NCBI GenBank assembly: GCA_910584525.1
Contig: CAJUAT010000004.1
Coordinates: 27,613 to 91,612, forward strand
Length of the DNA: 64,000 nt
Direction: 5' to 3'
From: an uncultured Muribaculaceae bacterium
GTDB lineage: Bacteria > Bacteroidota > Bacteroidia > Bacteroidales > Muribaculaceae
Below, piece after piece: positions 42,746 to 51,862 of this stretch (its first letter is position 1; every line of letters starts with the position of its first letter). The notes beneath the pieces are model-generated. The model saw only the letters and a program-made list of their open reading frames with translations, was not told where the DNA came from and did no database searches. The position numbers were made by a program, and so were the translations under genes.

Positions 42746-43467
42746 AGTTTGCCGAGCATTGAACGTAGACGAAGGGAGATGACACCGAACACTGCCTCGC
42801 CGAAGATAGAGGAATTCATCTTGCTGGTACCGAGTCGGCGGTTGACGAAGATTATGGGTATCTCCACAATCTTGAAATTACGCTTGTGTACCTTGAATTT
42901 CATCTCAATCTGGAACGCATATCCCTTGAAGCGGATTTTGTCGAGGTTCAGACTCTGCAGCACCTTTCGGGTGTAGCATACGAAGCCGGCCGTGGAGTCA
43001 CGGAGTTTCATGCCTGTCACCACCCTGACATACATGGAAGCGAAGTAGGACATAAGCACGCGTCCCATGGGCCAGTTGACCACATTGACACCTGACACGT
43101 ATCTGGAACCGATCGACATATCGGCGCCTTCATCCTTGCAGGCATGATATAGACGGGGGAGGTCGTCGGGGTTATGGCTGAAATCGGCGTCCATCTCTAT
43201 CACATACTCATACCCTTTGGCAAGAGCCCATCTGAAGCCGTGGATATATGCGGTGCCGAGTCCCAGCTTCCCTTTGCGCGTCTCCATATGAACACGCCCG
43301 GGGTACTCTTCCATCTTGGCGCGTACAGCATCCTGCGTGCCGTCGGGAGAGGCATCATCGATTACCAACACCTCAAAGCCGTCGGCCAACTTCATGACCG
43401 CGTCGATGATATTAGAGATATTCTCTATCTCATTATATGTGGGGATGATGACCAATACATCACTCAT
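42742..43467 (-). CDS. Polyprenol-monophosphomannose-synthase-like family 2 glycosyltransferase
   Basis: 241 residues. GT-A motifs: VIIPTYNEIENISNII at the N-terminus, VIDDASPDGTQDAV, and EMDADFSHNPDDLPRL with the DxD-type metal site; then MSIGSRYVSGV..NWPMGR and GFVCYTRKVLQSLNLDKIRFKGYAFQIEMKFK. These match dolichyl/polyprenyl-phosphate mannose synthases without the C-terminal membrane domain. It transfers a sugar from a nucleotide sugar to a lipid phosphate at the cytoplasmic membrane face. Its last codons and stop overlap the solo repeat end. Confidence 0.88.
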   Translation of the reverse strand: MSDVLVIIPTYNEIENISNIIDAVMKLADGFEVLVIDDASPDGTQDAVRAKMEEYPGRVHMETRKGKLGLGTAYIHGFRWALAKGYEYVIEMDADFSHNPDDLPRLYHACKDEGADMSIGSRYVSGVNVVNWPMGRVLMSYFASMYVRVVTGMKLRDSTAGFVCYTRKVLQSLNLDKIRFKGYAFQIEMKFKVHKRNFKIVEIPIIFVNRRLGTSKMNSSIFGEAVFGVISLRLRSMLGKL

Positions 43468-43518
43468 AGCTACTCTTTTTTTATTCCGACAGGCAAACGC
43501 TGCCCATGTGTTTCACTG

Positions 43519-43526
43519 CAAAATTA
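43519..43526 (-). promoter_or_regulatory. TAnnTTTG element of the glycosyltransferase gene
   Basis: TAATTTTG on the minus strand, 52 bp before the ATG at 43467. The upstream TTTG box is not evident. Confidence 0.5.
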
Positions 43527-43565
43527 GGTAAAATCAATTTATTATAAAAGAGTCAGCTCTTATTT

Positions 43566-45716
43566 TTATGCGTCATCAGGTGTTGTAGAGGTTGCTGTAA
43601 GGTATTTGCGCACCATCATGGCCGGGTGATAAGATAGTTTGCTCTTTCGCAAGGCTTCGTTGCCGGCATCATCCTCACGGTTTACGTAGCGCAATCCCTC
43701 GAACCGCGATATGGCCAGATTGACAAGTCCAGACGCTAATGCCTGATATACTCCGGGATACTCCATGTCGCCCTTCTCCACATGGGCGAAAAACATTTCC
43801 CCGACAGCCTCGCCATATGTGAAGCCTATCACCTTCCCATGATGCCGTATCACAATGCCTGCCATACCGTGTTCGCCCAGATAGGGTAGAAGATCGGTAC
43901 AATGCCTGTTTTCAAACAGAAACAGCGGGCTGGTGGCATGCAGCGCATCCAATGTGCGTGTAAAAGCCACTATGTCGTCAATGTCAGCGGCCGTAATCTC
44001 CGATATCTCCGCATCAGGGTAATGATGGTGGAAATAGTTGAGATGATTGCGCTTCTTCGCCATCTTCTTACCCTCAAAGCCAATGAACTGCTCTATATTG
44101 TAGACATAATCATCCCATTCAGGCTTATGTACGGCTTCGTCGGCAACCTCCGGTGCATCATCTGCACCGTCAACAGGCACATCAATCATCTTCACCACAC
44201 ATCCGTTGGCCTCCGGCAAAATGTCGAGTATGCTGTTCTTTGTCTCACACCCGGAAGCTCCGTTCACCGGCGGATAATACAGCGTGACGCCGCTGGCCGG
44301 ATCCTTGCCGACGATCATGATGTCTTCGCCGTACGAGACTATGCGGTAATCGAAATAGTCTTTCCACAGCAGCACGCCTCCCAGCGAATAGTCGCAGCTG
44401 AACGACCTGTATCTTTCGAAATGTTTACGCAGAAGAGGGATGTCGGAGAAATCCGCTTTCCGGCTTGTAACGGTGACAGAGGGCGCCCCCACATCCACTT
44501 TTTCAGCAAGGATAAAAATGGGGCTGCCGTTATTCAGCGAGCCGGCGAGCAGGGTTGTGCCGTCGCCCTCCATGAGCCGATACTTGCTTCTAATCTTCGC
44601 CGCATTCAAGGGATGGCCGTGCGACACCACATGAAGGGGCTCTTTCTTCATCTTTTCGAGTTCGCCACCGCTCACCTGGCGTATCAGCCGGTAGGCATGG
44701 CCTGGAAAACCGGCGACCGGAGTATCTGATATGAAGATTCCCGTATTCTTTTTCAGACATTTCAATCCCGGATATCTGCCGCATAACAGTGCGTCGGCAT
44801 TGAGTTTGCGCATCCCGGCACCAAGCTCGTATACGTATGCGGCCCTCTTCAGGTCGTTTTTGTCGGCGAAGATTATCTCCGTCATGTCAAGGTCATGAAA
44901 CCGACATTCAAATTCGTAATTGCAGAGGATATTGCCGGAAGATATTGAACCGGCATCATTATTCCCTATGTCAATCACCGATATGGCAGGATTGTCGGGG
45001 AGTGAGGCATCTGGCTTCATATGTACGAGTACCTCCTTGCATTCACCTTTGAACGATACGATATTTATTTGTTCAATGGACTGCAGGTCTCTCATCGTCT
45101 GGGATATGTCGAGGAGCGGGGAACCCTTCACGAAGAGGTTGCGGCACTTATGGAGCAACAAGGGAAGATTTGCGGGCACGTCGGGCAATGAATCCTGCAG
45201 TCGGAATACTCTGTTGTTTAGAGAGTCGCGGCGTGCCGGGTCGATGAATATGGCGTCAAAATGCCTGTCGCAGGCTTTGAGCCATTCAATACTGTCGGCA
45301 TTCACAACGTCTATATTCCGGATATCGAGAGCGGCACAGTTATGACGCAGGCAGTCGGCACGGTGCGTGTCAAGTTCGAAAGCCATTACCTGATGCCCGT
45401 TGGCCGCCATAACAATCGAATCTATACCGAGGCCGGCTGTAAGGTCGGCTATTTCGGGGAAATCGGCGACAATGCGGGCATGAAACCTTGCGACATACTG
45501 GTTGGTGGCCTGTTCGGCAGCCGCAACGGAGGGGTAAATGAAGGAGTCGTGACTGTTGAACCATGGCAACTTGGCCGATGTCTTCTGACGGGCCGAGATC
45601 TGCGTGATTGCCTCGTCGAGTGAAAAGGGGAGAGGTGCGTCATGATAACGAAGCGCCAGCACGGCGGCATCCTCGCCGATATGCTTGCCGATAAATTCTT
45701 TTAACCCTGTATCCAT
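43566..45716 (-). CDS. Methyltransferase (THUMP-like) fused to DUF2156-type acyltransferase domain
   Basis: 716 residues. Residues about 1-400: class I SAM-methyltransferase with ADLTAGLGIDSIVMA (glycine motif), MAFELDTHRADCLRHN, FDAIFIDPARRDS (DPAR), then a C-terminal THUMP-like subdomain (SDTPVAGFPGHAYRLIRQVSGGELEKMKKEPLHVVSHGHPLNAAKIRSKYRL). This half matches a widespread Bacteroidetes methyltransferase. Residues about 415-716: PLLRKHFERYRSFSCDYSLGGVLLWKDYF, DYVYNIEQFIGFEGKKMAKKRNHLNYFHHHYP and VIGFTYGEAVGEMFFAHVEKGDMEYPGVYQALASGLVNLAISRFEGLRYVNREDDAGNEALRKSKLSYHPAMMVRKY, which matches DUF2156, the GNAT-like fold of aminoacyl-phosphatidylglycerol synthases. Both halves look intact. A two-domain fusion in one frame is unusual; the target is unknown. 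Confidence 0.75.
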   Translation of the reverse strand: MDTGLKEFIGKHIGEDAAVLALRYHDAPLPFSLDEAITQISARQKTSAKLPWFNSHDSFIYPSVAAAEQATNQYVARFHARIVADFPEIADLTAGLGIDSIVMAANGHQVMAFELDTHRADCLRHNCAALDIRNIDVVNADSIEWLKACDRHFDAIFIDPARRDSLNNRVFRLQDSLPDVPANLPLLLHKCRNLFVKGSPLLDISQTMRDLQSIEQINIVSFKGECKEVLVHMKPDASLPDNPAISVIDIGNNDAGSISSGNILCNYEFECRFHDLDMTEIIFADKNDLKRAAYVYELGAGMRKLNADALLCGRYPGLKCLKKNTGIFISDTPVAGFPGHAYRLIRQVSGGELEKMKKEPLHVVSHGHPLNAAKIRSKYRLMEGDGTTLLAGSLNNGSPIFILAEKVDVGAPSVTVTSRKADFSDIPLLRKHFERYRSFSCDYSLGGVLLWKDYFDYRIVSYGEDIMIVGKDPASGVTLYYPPVNGASGCETKNSILDILPEANGCVVKMIDVPVDGADDAPEVADEAVHKPEWDDYVYNIEQFIGFEGKKMAKKRNHLNYFHHHYPDAEISEITAADIDDIVAFTRTLDALHATSPLFLFENRHCTDLLPYLGEHGMAGIVIRHHGKVIGFTYGEAVGEMFFAHVEKGDMEYPGVYQALASGLVNLAISRFEGLRYVNREDDAGNEALRKSKLSYHPAMMVRKYLTATSTTPDDA

Positions 45717-45858
45717 ATATCAGACTGCGGTTACTTGCATCTTTCATAACGAATCGAGGCCGGCGTTTTGCATAACGTCGACCTCGATCTGACATTTAAA
45801 ACATTCTTTTCCGCTATGTCGATACTCTCCCGAACGGGAGAATCGAAGCGGTGATGTG

Positions 45859-46365
45859 TCAACGATAGTCTTTAAGCTGTTCGCGGAGTCTTTTTCTTGC
45901 GAAGAAGATACGGCTTTTGACGGTGCCGAGCGGAAGATTCATCTTCTCGGCGATTTCGTTATATTTGTAACCGGCCACGAATAGATTGAACGGTATGCGG
46001 TATTCGTCGCTGAAGGAGTTCAGAGCCACAGATATCTCCTTGACGGCATAAGAACCTTCGGGTGTGTTGAGACCCGAGTCCTGCGATATGTTGAGATGGA
46101 AGAGGTCGGCGGTCTGATCAACAACCGTAGCCTTGCGTACCGACTGACGGTAATTGTTGATGAAGATGTTGCGCATAATCGTGAATATCCATCCCTTGAA
46201 ATTCACGTTGTCGACGTACTTGTCCTCATTGTCAAGCGCCTTAAGGGTGGTGTCCTGCAGTAAATCCTGCGCCTGCTCCTTATTGGTGGTAAGCTGATAT
46301 GCGAAGTTTAGCAGATTTCCCTGAAGTCCTAACAGGCGATCCTGAAATGTCTCGGTCTTTTTCAT
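45859..46365 (-). CDS. ECF-type RNA polymerase sigma factor
   Basis: 168 residues. Region 2 (LLNFAYQLTTNKEQAQDLLQDTTLKALDNEDKYVDNVNFKGWIFTIMRNIFINNYRQ) and region 4 (LNSFSDEYRIPFNLFVAGYKYNEIAEKMNLPLGTVKSRIFFARKRLREQL) are both complete, as in sigma-70 family ECF factors. No anti-sigma factor gene lies next to it: the next gene downstream on the same strand is the methyltransferase fusion 142 bp away, and upstream is the divergent helicase. This places it with Bacteroidetes ECF factors controlled without a neighbouring anti-sigma factor. Confidence 0.92.
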   Translation of the reverse strand: MKKTETFQDRLLGLQGNLLNFAYQLTTNKEQAQDLLQDTTLKALDNEDKYVDNVNFKGWIFTIMRNIFINNYRQSVRKATVVDQTADLFHLNISQDSGLNTPEGSYAVKEISVALNSFSDEYRIPFNLFVAGYKYNEIAEKMNLPLGTVKSRIFFARKRLREQLKDYR

Positions 46366-46547
46366 AACTTGTTGTTTTAAATGTTCGTATATAAAACACG
46401 GGAAGAGGGTGGAAAGTTCCGAAAAACTGCACTTTTTTTTGTCACTTTTTTTGGCGTCTCATTCTACCGCGTTGATAATCAGCACTATTATAGCGTTCTT
46501 AATAGTGGAAAAGAAGCGATGATAGCGTCGTTGTGAGGAATTTTTAT

Positions 46548-46555
46548 TAATTTTG
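46548..46555 (+). promoter_or_regulatory. TAnnTTTG element of the DEAD-box helicase gene
   Basis: TAATTTTG lies 21 bp before the ATG at 46577. No TTTG at the expected distance upstream, so this is half a promoter consensus. Confidence 0.5.
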
Positions 46556-46576
46556 TAAAAAAATAGAAAGCATACA

Positions 46577-47863
46577 ATGAGATTTGACGAGATACTGACC
46601 AACGACGAGGTGCTCGACGGGCTATGGGACATGCATTTTGACGAATGCACACCCATACAGGAACATACGATACCGCCGGTGCTGGAAGGTCACGACATAC
46701 TGGCTTGTGCGCAGACAGGCACGGGCAAGACGGCGGCCTATCTGCTGCCGGTAATCAACGAGCTTGCCGAGGGGGGCTTTCCCGAGAATGCCGTTAACTG
46801 TGTGGTGATGGCACCCACGCGCGAACTTGCACAGCAGATAGACCGTCAGCTGCAGGGCTTCGCTTATTTCATGCCTGTAAGCAGCATCGCCGTATATGGC
46901 GGCACCGACGGCCATACCTACGAGCAGCAACGAAAGTCGCTAAAGATGGGTGCCGATGTGGTGATAGCAACCCCGGGACGACTTCTCGCTCATCTCAGCA
47001 TGGGATACGTGGACCTCTCAAAAGTTTCATTCTTCATCCTCGACGAAGCCGACAGAATGCTCGACATGGGATTCTATGAAGACATAATGCAGATTTTCTC
47101 TCATCTGCCCAAGGAGGTGCAGGTAATGATGTTCTCCGCCACCATGCCTCCGAAAATCCAGCAGATGGCCCGTAAGATTCTCAAGAACCCCGTGGAAATA
47201 AAGCTGGCCGTTTCCAAGCCTGCCGACAAGATAAAACAGTCGGCATATATATGCTACGAAACCCAGAAAACGGGCATACTGAAGAAGCTTTTCAAGGATG
47301 AGCCGCCGAAAAGGGTCATAGTCTTTTCAGGCTCCAAACTGAAGGTGAAACAGCTCGCCAGAGAGTTCCGCAAGCTTCCTTTCAAGGTGTCGGAGATGCA
47401 TTCCGACCTTGACCAGCAGCAGCGCGACAATGTGATGCTCGACTTCAAGGCGGGGAAAACACAGGTGATCATAGCTACGGATATCCTGTCGCGCGGCATT
47501 GACATCGACGATATAGAGATGGTTGTCAACTATGATGTGCCGCATGACCCGGAGGATTATATCCACCGCATAGGGCGTACGGCACGTGCCGACAGGGATG
47601 GCCGCGCGGTGACATTCATCTCGCCTGAGGAAAACTTCCGGTTGCGTCGCATAGAACGGCTTCTCGAAAAGGAAGTGCCGCGTGAGCCTGTACCCGCGGA
47701 ACTTGGTGAGGCTCCCAAAGAAAACGCCAACAAGGAGACCGGCGGCAAGGGAAGGAGACGCAACCCTGCCGCCAGAAACCGTAACCGCAAAAGGAACAGT
47801 CAGACGCCCCGCTCGTCGAGCAAGGCAAAGTCAAGAACTTCGGAAGCGAAGTCCACGAAGTGA
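46577..47863 (+). CDS. DEAD-box RNA helicase, RhlE-like
   Basis: 428 residues. All helicase motifs: Q-motif CTPIQEHTIPPVLEGHD, motif I AQTGTGKT, Ia APTRELAQQI, Ib TPGRLLAHL, II DEAD (FILDEADRMLDMGF), III SAT (FSATMP), IV VFSGSK, V TDILSRGIDIDDI, VI HRIGRTARADRDG. The last about 65 residues are a Lys/Arg/Asn/Ser-rich basic tail that likely binds RNA. It unwinds RNA in ribosome assembly or decay. The 3' end overlaps the convergent lon gene by 64 bp, so the tail coding lies antisense to the end of lon. Confidence 0.95.
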   Translation: MRFDEILTNDEVLDGLWDMHFDECTPIQEHTIPPVLEGHDILACAQTGTGKTAAYLLPVINELAEGGFPENAVNCVVMAPTRELAQQIDRQLQGFAYFMPVSSIAVYGGTDGHTYEQQRKSLKMGADVVIATPGRLLAHLSMGYVDLSKVSFFILDEADRMLDMGFYEDIMQIFSHLPKEVQVMMFSATMPPKIQQMARKILKNPVEIKLAVSKPADKIKQSAYICYETQKTGILKKLFKDEPPKRVIVFSGSKLKVKQLAREFRKLPFKVSEMHSDLDQQQRDNVMLDFKAGKTQVIIATDILSRGIDIDDIEMVVNYDVPHDPEDYIHRIGRTARADRDGRAVTFISPEENFRLRRIERLLEKEVPREPVPAELGEAPKENANKETGGKGRRRNPAARNRNRKRNSQTPRSSSKAKSRTSEAKSTK

Positions 47864-50247
47864 AATTCCAGTCCTTCAAGATATTGCCGGGGAATCTCGG
47901 CAATATCCTTTTCATTCTGACGGCTCAGCATCACATCTGTAATCCCGGCTCTTTTGGCGGCCAGGATTTTTTCTTTGATACCACCCACCGGCAATACGCG
48001 GCCTCGCAGAGTGAGTTCGCCGGTCATGGCAAGCTTGGCGCGCACTTTGCGGTTGGTAAATGCTGAAGCCATGGATGTGAGCATGGTGATACCGGCCGAC
48101 GGCCCATCCTTGGGAATGGCTCCCTCGGGTACGTGTACGTGCAGCGATTTGCCTTCGAACGAATTGTAGTCGAGCCCTAACGCCTCTGCATGCGCCTTGA
48201 TGTACTGCTGGGCCAGCGTGGCCGACTCCTTCATGACGTTGCCGAGGTTGCCGGTGAGCGTCAGCTTTGAATCCTTGCTCTGCGACACCGACGACTCTAT
48301 AAACAGTATCTCGCCTCCCGACTGCGTCCAGGCAAGTCCCGTCACTACTCCCGTCACATCATTGTTCTCATACTTGTCGGGGTAATTTGACTGCGCACCC
48401 AACAGAGAGCGTACCTCCTCTTTGCCTATATGTGTCGGGAAAGGCTTGTTGCCTACTTTTCCGCGGGCAAGCTTGCGGAGAATCTCGGCAATACGTTTCT
48501 CCAGGCGTCTCACGCCGCTCTCGCGGGTGTAGAAGCTGATGATTTCCTGCAGAGCCTCGTCGGAGAACTCTATCTCGCCGGCGGCGAAGCCATGACGTTC
48601 CAGATTCCTCGGTATGAGATGACGCTGCGCTATCTGGATTTTCTCATCATCCACATATCCGCCAATGTCGATCACCTCCATACGGTCGAGGAGCGGCCCC
48701 GTAATGTTGTCGAGACTGTTGGCGGTGGCCATGAACATGATTTTCGAGAGGTCGTAGTCATGGTCGATGTAATTGTCGTGGAATCGGGAGTTCTGTTCCG
48801 GGTCGAGCACTTCGAGGAGGGCTGTCTGCGGGTCACCCTTGTAGTCGGCGCCTAACTTGTCGATTTCGTCGAGCACCATCACGGGGTCGGAAGTGCCACA
48901 TTTCTCCAGAGCCTGGATGATACGTCCCGGCATGGCGCCGAGATACGTGCGTCGGTGACCGCGAATCTCGGCTTCGTCATGGACGCCGCCAAGCGCCACT
49001 CTGACATACTTGCGGCCCATGGCCTCGGCAACCGATTTGCCTAATGATGTCTTGCCGACACCGGGAGGCCCTACCAGACATAGTATCGGTGCCTTGGTGT
49101 CGCGACGCAGCTTCATTACAGCCACCTGCTCAACTATGCGGTCCTTGACCTTCTCCAGTGCATAATGGTCGCGGTCGAGTATGCGCTCCACTTCCGACAG
49201 CTCGAAGTCGCTGTTGTCGCAGTGTTCCCAGGGAAGATTCAGAAATGTCTCGAGATATGAGAACTGCACGGCATAGTCCGGAGTGTTGGGAGCAAAGCGA
49301 TGTAGCTTGTGCATCTCCTTGTTGAATGCATTCATGGTCTCTTCCGACCATTCTTTCTGGCCGGCACGGAGGTAGAGCTCCTCTTCCTCCGCATCATCCG
49401 CCGAGGCATTAAGCTCCTGCTGGATGGTCCGCATCTGGGCTCGGAGGTACTCTGCTTTCTGCTTCTCGCCGAGATGCTGAAGAGTCCTGCGGTTCATTTC
49501 CTCGCGGAGCTCAAGCTTTTCGTAATGAACCGACAGCTCCCTTATGAATTTTTCCCTGCGTCGGGAAAGATTGGCCTCCAGAACAATAGGATGTTTCTCC
49601 TCGGCGGTGAGGGGAGAATTGGCAATCATGTACGACAGTTTCTCCTCTGAGTCGTCGGTAAATGCCGCCAGCGTCTCTAATAGCGACTTTCTTGAATCCT
49701 CCATGAGGAATCTCGAGAGATCGCGGTATAGAGAGTCGAGGATGCTTTTCTTTTCAGACTCTTCTGCCGACATGTCGATTGGTACGACGGGGATGGTGGC
49801 TATGGAACCTGCCACAATATCGCCCATCCAGCTTGCGGCGTATACTTGTGCCAGCGAGCCGGTGCGCATTATCGCATATGTCGGGGGCTCCACATTGTCA
49901 TCGGTTTTTTCACCGGCTGACACATTGATAACCTCGGCCAGCACACCTTTTGCCCCTTTGAAGCGGGATGCGATGATTTCGTTGTCGCCATCAGGGGCGA
50001 ACTCCGGTTCGGGTACGCACAGTACTTTGGTTCCCGTGCGGAAGGCCATCGTCACGACATCCTGCTGATAATCGCTCAGCACCTCCATTCTTACATGAAG
50101 ATAGGGGGGATAAGCCTCGTCAATCAAGGGGAGTATAAGCACCCCGGTGGCTTTTATCGGTTGTTCCTCATCCTTCGACGTGCCGTACAGCAGGTGGGCG
50201 GATGTGTTGAAATCCTTGTCAAGCAGCAAATCTGATTTTTTACTCAT
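47800..50247 (-). CDS. lon: ATP-dependent Lon protease
   Basis: 815 residues. N-terminal LAN substrate domain (VLILPLIDEAYPPYLHVRMEVLSDYQQDVVTMAFR), central AAA+ domain with Walker A GPPGVGKTS, Walker B VMVLDEIDKLG, sensor residues, and a C-terminal protease domain with catalytic Ser in KDGPSAGITML (near residue 717) and catalytic Lys in GGIKEKILAAKRAGI. It degrades damaged and short-lived regulatory proteins in the cytoplasm. A TAATTTTG promoter element precedes it. The end overlaps the convergent helicase gene by 64 bp. Confidence 0.97.
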   Translation of the reverse strand: MSKKSDLLLDKDFNTSAHLLYGTSKDEEQPIKATGVLILPLIDEAYPPYLHVRMEVLSDYQQDVVTMAFRTGTKVLCVPEPEFAPDGDNEIIASRFKGAKGVLAEVINVSAGEKTDDNVEPPTYAIMRTGSLAQVYAASWMGDIVAGSIATIPVVPIDMSAEESEKKSILDSLYRDLSRFLMEDSRKSLLETLAAFTDDSEEKLSYMIANSPLTAEEKHPIVLEANLSRRREKFIRELSVHYEKLELREEMNRRTLQHLGEKQKAEYLRAQMRTIQQELNASADDAEEEELYLRAGQKEWSEETMNAFNKEMHKLHRFAPNTPDYAVQFSYLETFLNLPWEHCDNSDFELSEVERILDRDHYALEKVKDRIVEQVAVMKLRRDTKAPILCLVGPPGVGKTSLGKSVAEAMGRKYVRVALGGVHDEAEIRGHRRTYLGAMPGRIIQALEKCGTSDPVMVLDEIDKLGADYKGDPQTALLEVLDPEQNSRFHDNYIDHDYDLSKIMFMATANSLDNITGPLLDRMEVIDIGGYVDDEKIQIAQRHLIPRNLERHGFAAGEIEFSDEALQEIISFYTRESGVRRLEKRIAEILRKLARGKVGNKPFPTHIGKEEVRSLLGAQSNYPDKYENNDVTGVVTGLAWTQSGGEILFIESSVSQSKDSKLTLTGNLGNVMKESATLAQQYIKAHAEALGLDYNSFEGKSLHVHVPEGAIPKDGPSAGITMLTSMASAFTNRKVRAKLAMTGELTLRGRVLPVGGIKEKILAAKRAGITDVMLSRQNEKDIAEIPRQYLEGLEFHFVDFASEVLDFALLDERGV

Positions 50248-50272
50248 TACGTTGTATACTCTTCGCGAATTG

Positions 50273-50280
50273 CAAAATTA
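50273..50280 (-). promoter_or_regulatory. TAnnTTTG element of lon
   Basis: TAATTTTG on the minus strand, 26 bp before the lon ATG at 50247. The upstream box is not clear. Confidence 0.55.
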
Positions 50281-50329
50281 ACAAAAATCGGCGATACATG
50301 AAAATGCGGCGTGTTGACGTTAGTTAAAT

Positions 50330-51040
50330 ATGGCTGAGAGAGGGATATTCAGATTCAAGGCGTTCGCATGCCGGCATTACGGGAGTTCAATGCGAATCGG
50401 GGTGGATGCGGTACTGTTGGGGTCGTGGGTCGACAGCAGAGGAAGCCATATACTGGATGTTGGCACGGGGTGCGGCGTAATAGCCTTGATGCTGGCCCAG
50501 CGCAATCCTGAGGCACATATAACGGCAGTCGATATTCACAGGCCTTCGGTGGACGAGGCGGCCCGCAATTTTGCCGACTCGCCTTGGCACGACCGTCTTG
50601 AGGCCAGAGAGGAGGACTTCTCCATGATGCAGCCCGATTGCGGATATGACCTGATAATATCGAATCCGCCATATTTCAACGCGGGGATACGCAGTCCGCA
50701 CACAGTGCGCGAGTCGGCGCGGCATGACGGCTCATTGTCGCCGCTGTCGCTTATCTCAAAGGGTTGCGGTATGCTTTCTCCCGGTGGAAGGATAGCAATG
50801 GTGGTCCCTTATGACAGGGCTCAGGAGATAATATGCGCAGCCTCCGAGTGCGGGATGTCGCTGATAAGGCGTACAGATGTGAAAGGGAATCCCTCGGCAC
50901 GGTTCAAGCGCTCGCTCCTCGAGTTTGGAAACGAAGTGGGCCATACACCTATGACTGACTCGCTTGTCCTTGAAGAGTCGCCCGGAGTACCTACCGACGA
51001 ACACAGAACTTTGTGCAGGGATTTCTATCTTTATTATTGA
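50330..51040 (+). CDS. tRNA1(Val) adenine-37 N6-methyltransferase
   Basis: 236 residues. TrmN6/YfiC-type: FRFKAFACRHYGSSMRIGVDAVLLGSWVD (family F-x-V-.-M+VGTDa-lLGAW), SAM motif ILDVGTGCGVIALMLAQRNP, and the N6-adenine motif ISNPPYFNAG. It methylates A37 in tRNA-Val. It is divergent from lon and converges on the amidase gene. The family pattern GTDAxLLGAW appears here as GVDAVLLGSW, a close variant. Confidence 0.88.
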   Translation: MAERGIFRFKAFACRHYGSSMRIGVDAVLLGSWVDSRGSHILDVGTGCGVIALMLAQRNPEAHITAVDIHRPSVDEAARNFADSPWHDRLEAREEDFSMMQPDCGYDLIISNPPYFNAGIRSPHTVRESARHDGSLSPLSLISKGCGMLSPGGRIAMVVPYDRAQEIICAASECGMSLIRRTDVKGNPSARFKRSLLEFGNEVGHTPMTDSLVLEESPGVPTDEHRTLCRDFYLYY

Positions 51041-51059
51041 TTACTGAATCATCAAGCCG

Positions 51060-51848
51060 TCACATCTCGAGGTCGGCATCGCGCCATGCCGGGAATTTGG
51101 CACGGAAATCGTCAAGCTTCTGACGGCACAGTCGGGCATAGATGAGATTGGAGTTCTCCACAGGCACAGACACATTTTTCCCCTTGAAGTCTATCACCGC
51201 CGACGAACCGTCGTAAACGAAACCCTTGTTGTCGGTGCCCATACAGTTTACGGCACATATATAACTGAGGTTTTCGATAGCTCTTGCAGGAAGGAGTTTG
51301 TTCCAAGCGTCCACACGTACGAGAGGCCAGTTGGCCACCACGATAAGAGCGTCGTATTCGTTAAGACGGTTGCGGCACCATATGGGGAATCTTATGTCGT
51401 AGCAAATGACCATGGCTATATTCCAACCGCGGAATCTCACACCCATGCGCGAATAGCCACGGGAGAAGATCTTGTCTTCACCGGCCATGGTGAATAGGTG
51501 ACGCTTGTCTTCAAAGTATTCGTCGCCCGACGGCTCTATGAAAAAAGCCCTGTTATAGAGACTGCCGCCGGTGTCGGCAATGAAGCTGCCGGCAATCGCC
51601 GTATGGTGCCGTGCGGCCAGCTCTTTGATTTTGTCGATGGTGGCCCCCGTATTCCTTTCGGCCAGTACCCTTACCGCCTCCTTGTCCTTGCCTACGGGAA
51701 AGCCCGTGGAGAAAGTCTCCGGAAGAATCACGAGGTCGGTATCGGGATGTACCTGATCCATTATCTTTTCCAGACGCTGTATGTTGGACTGCTTGTCGTC
51801 CCAGTCGATCTGCATGGGCACGAGGCATACGTTGAGGTCTTTGTTCAT
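51060..51848 (-). CDS. Nitrilase-fold amidase, omega-amidase type
   Basis: 262 residues. Catalytic triad by motif: Glu in VILPETFSTGF, Lys in EDKRHLF, Cys in VICYDIRFPIWCRN. The ending WLLPARAIENLSYICAVNCMG.. is typical of YafV/NIT2-like omega-amidases, which hydrolyse alpha-ketoglutaramate, though other short amides are possible. It precedes an acyltransferase gene that ends 15 bp before its start on the same strand (transcribed acyltransferase, then amidase), so the two and the small unknown gene may share a message. Confidence 0.87.
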   Translation of the reverse strand: MNKDLNVCLVPMQIDWDDKQSNIQRLEKIMDQVHPDTDLVILPETFSTGFPVGKDKEAVRVLAERNTGATIDKIKELAARHHTAIAGSFIADTGGSLYNRAFFIEPSGDEYFEDKRHLFTMAGEDKIFSRGYSRMGVRFRGWNIAMVICYDIRFPIWCRNRLNEYDALIVVANWPLVRVDAWNKLLPARAIENLSYICAVNCMGTDNKGFVYDGSSAVIDFKGKNVSVPVENSNLIYARLCRQKLDDFRAKFPAWRDADLEM

Positions 51849-51862
51849 GGCTTTAGAGCGCG

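Noticed and set aside
43900..44500. Possible frameshift between two genes in the 716-residue protein
   Set aside because: The frame is open throughout, and sequence between the two domains is protein-like; kept as a genuine fusion with a check suggested.
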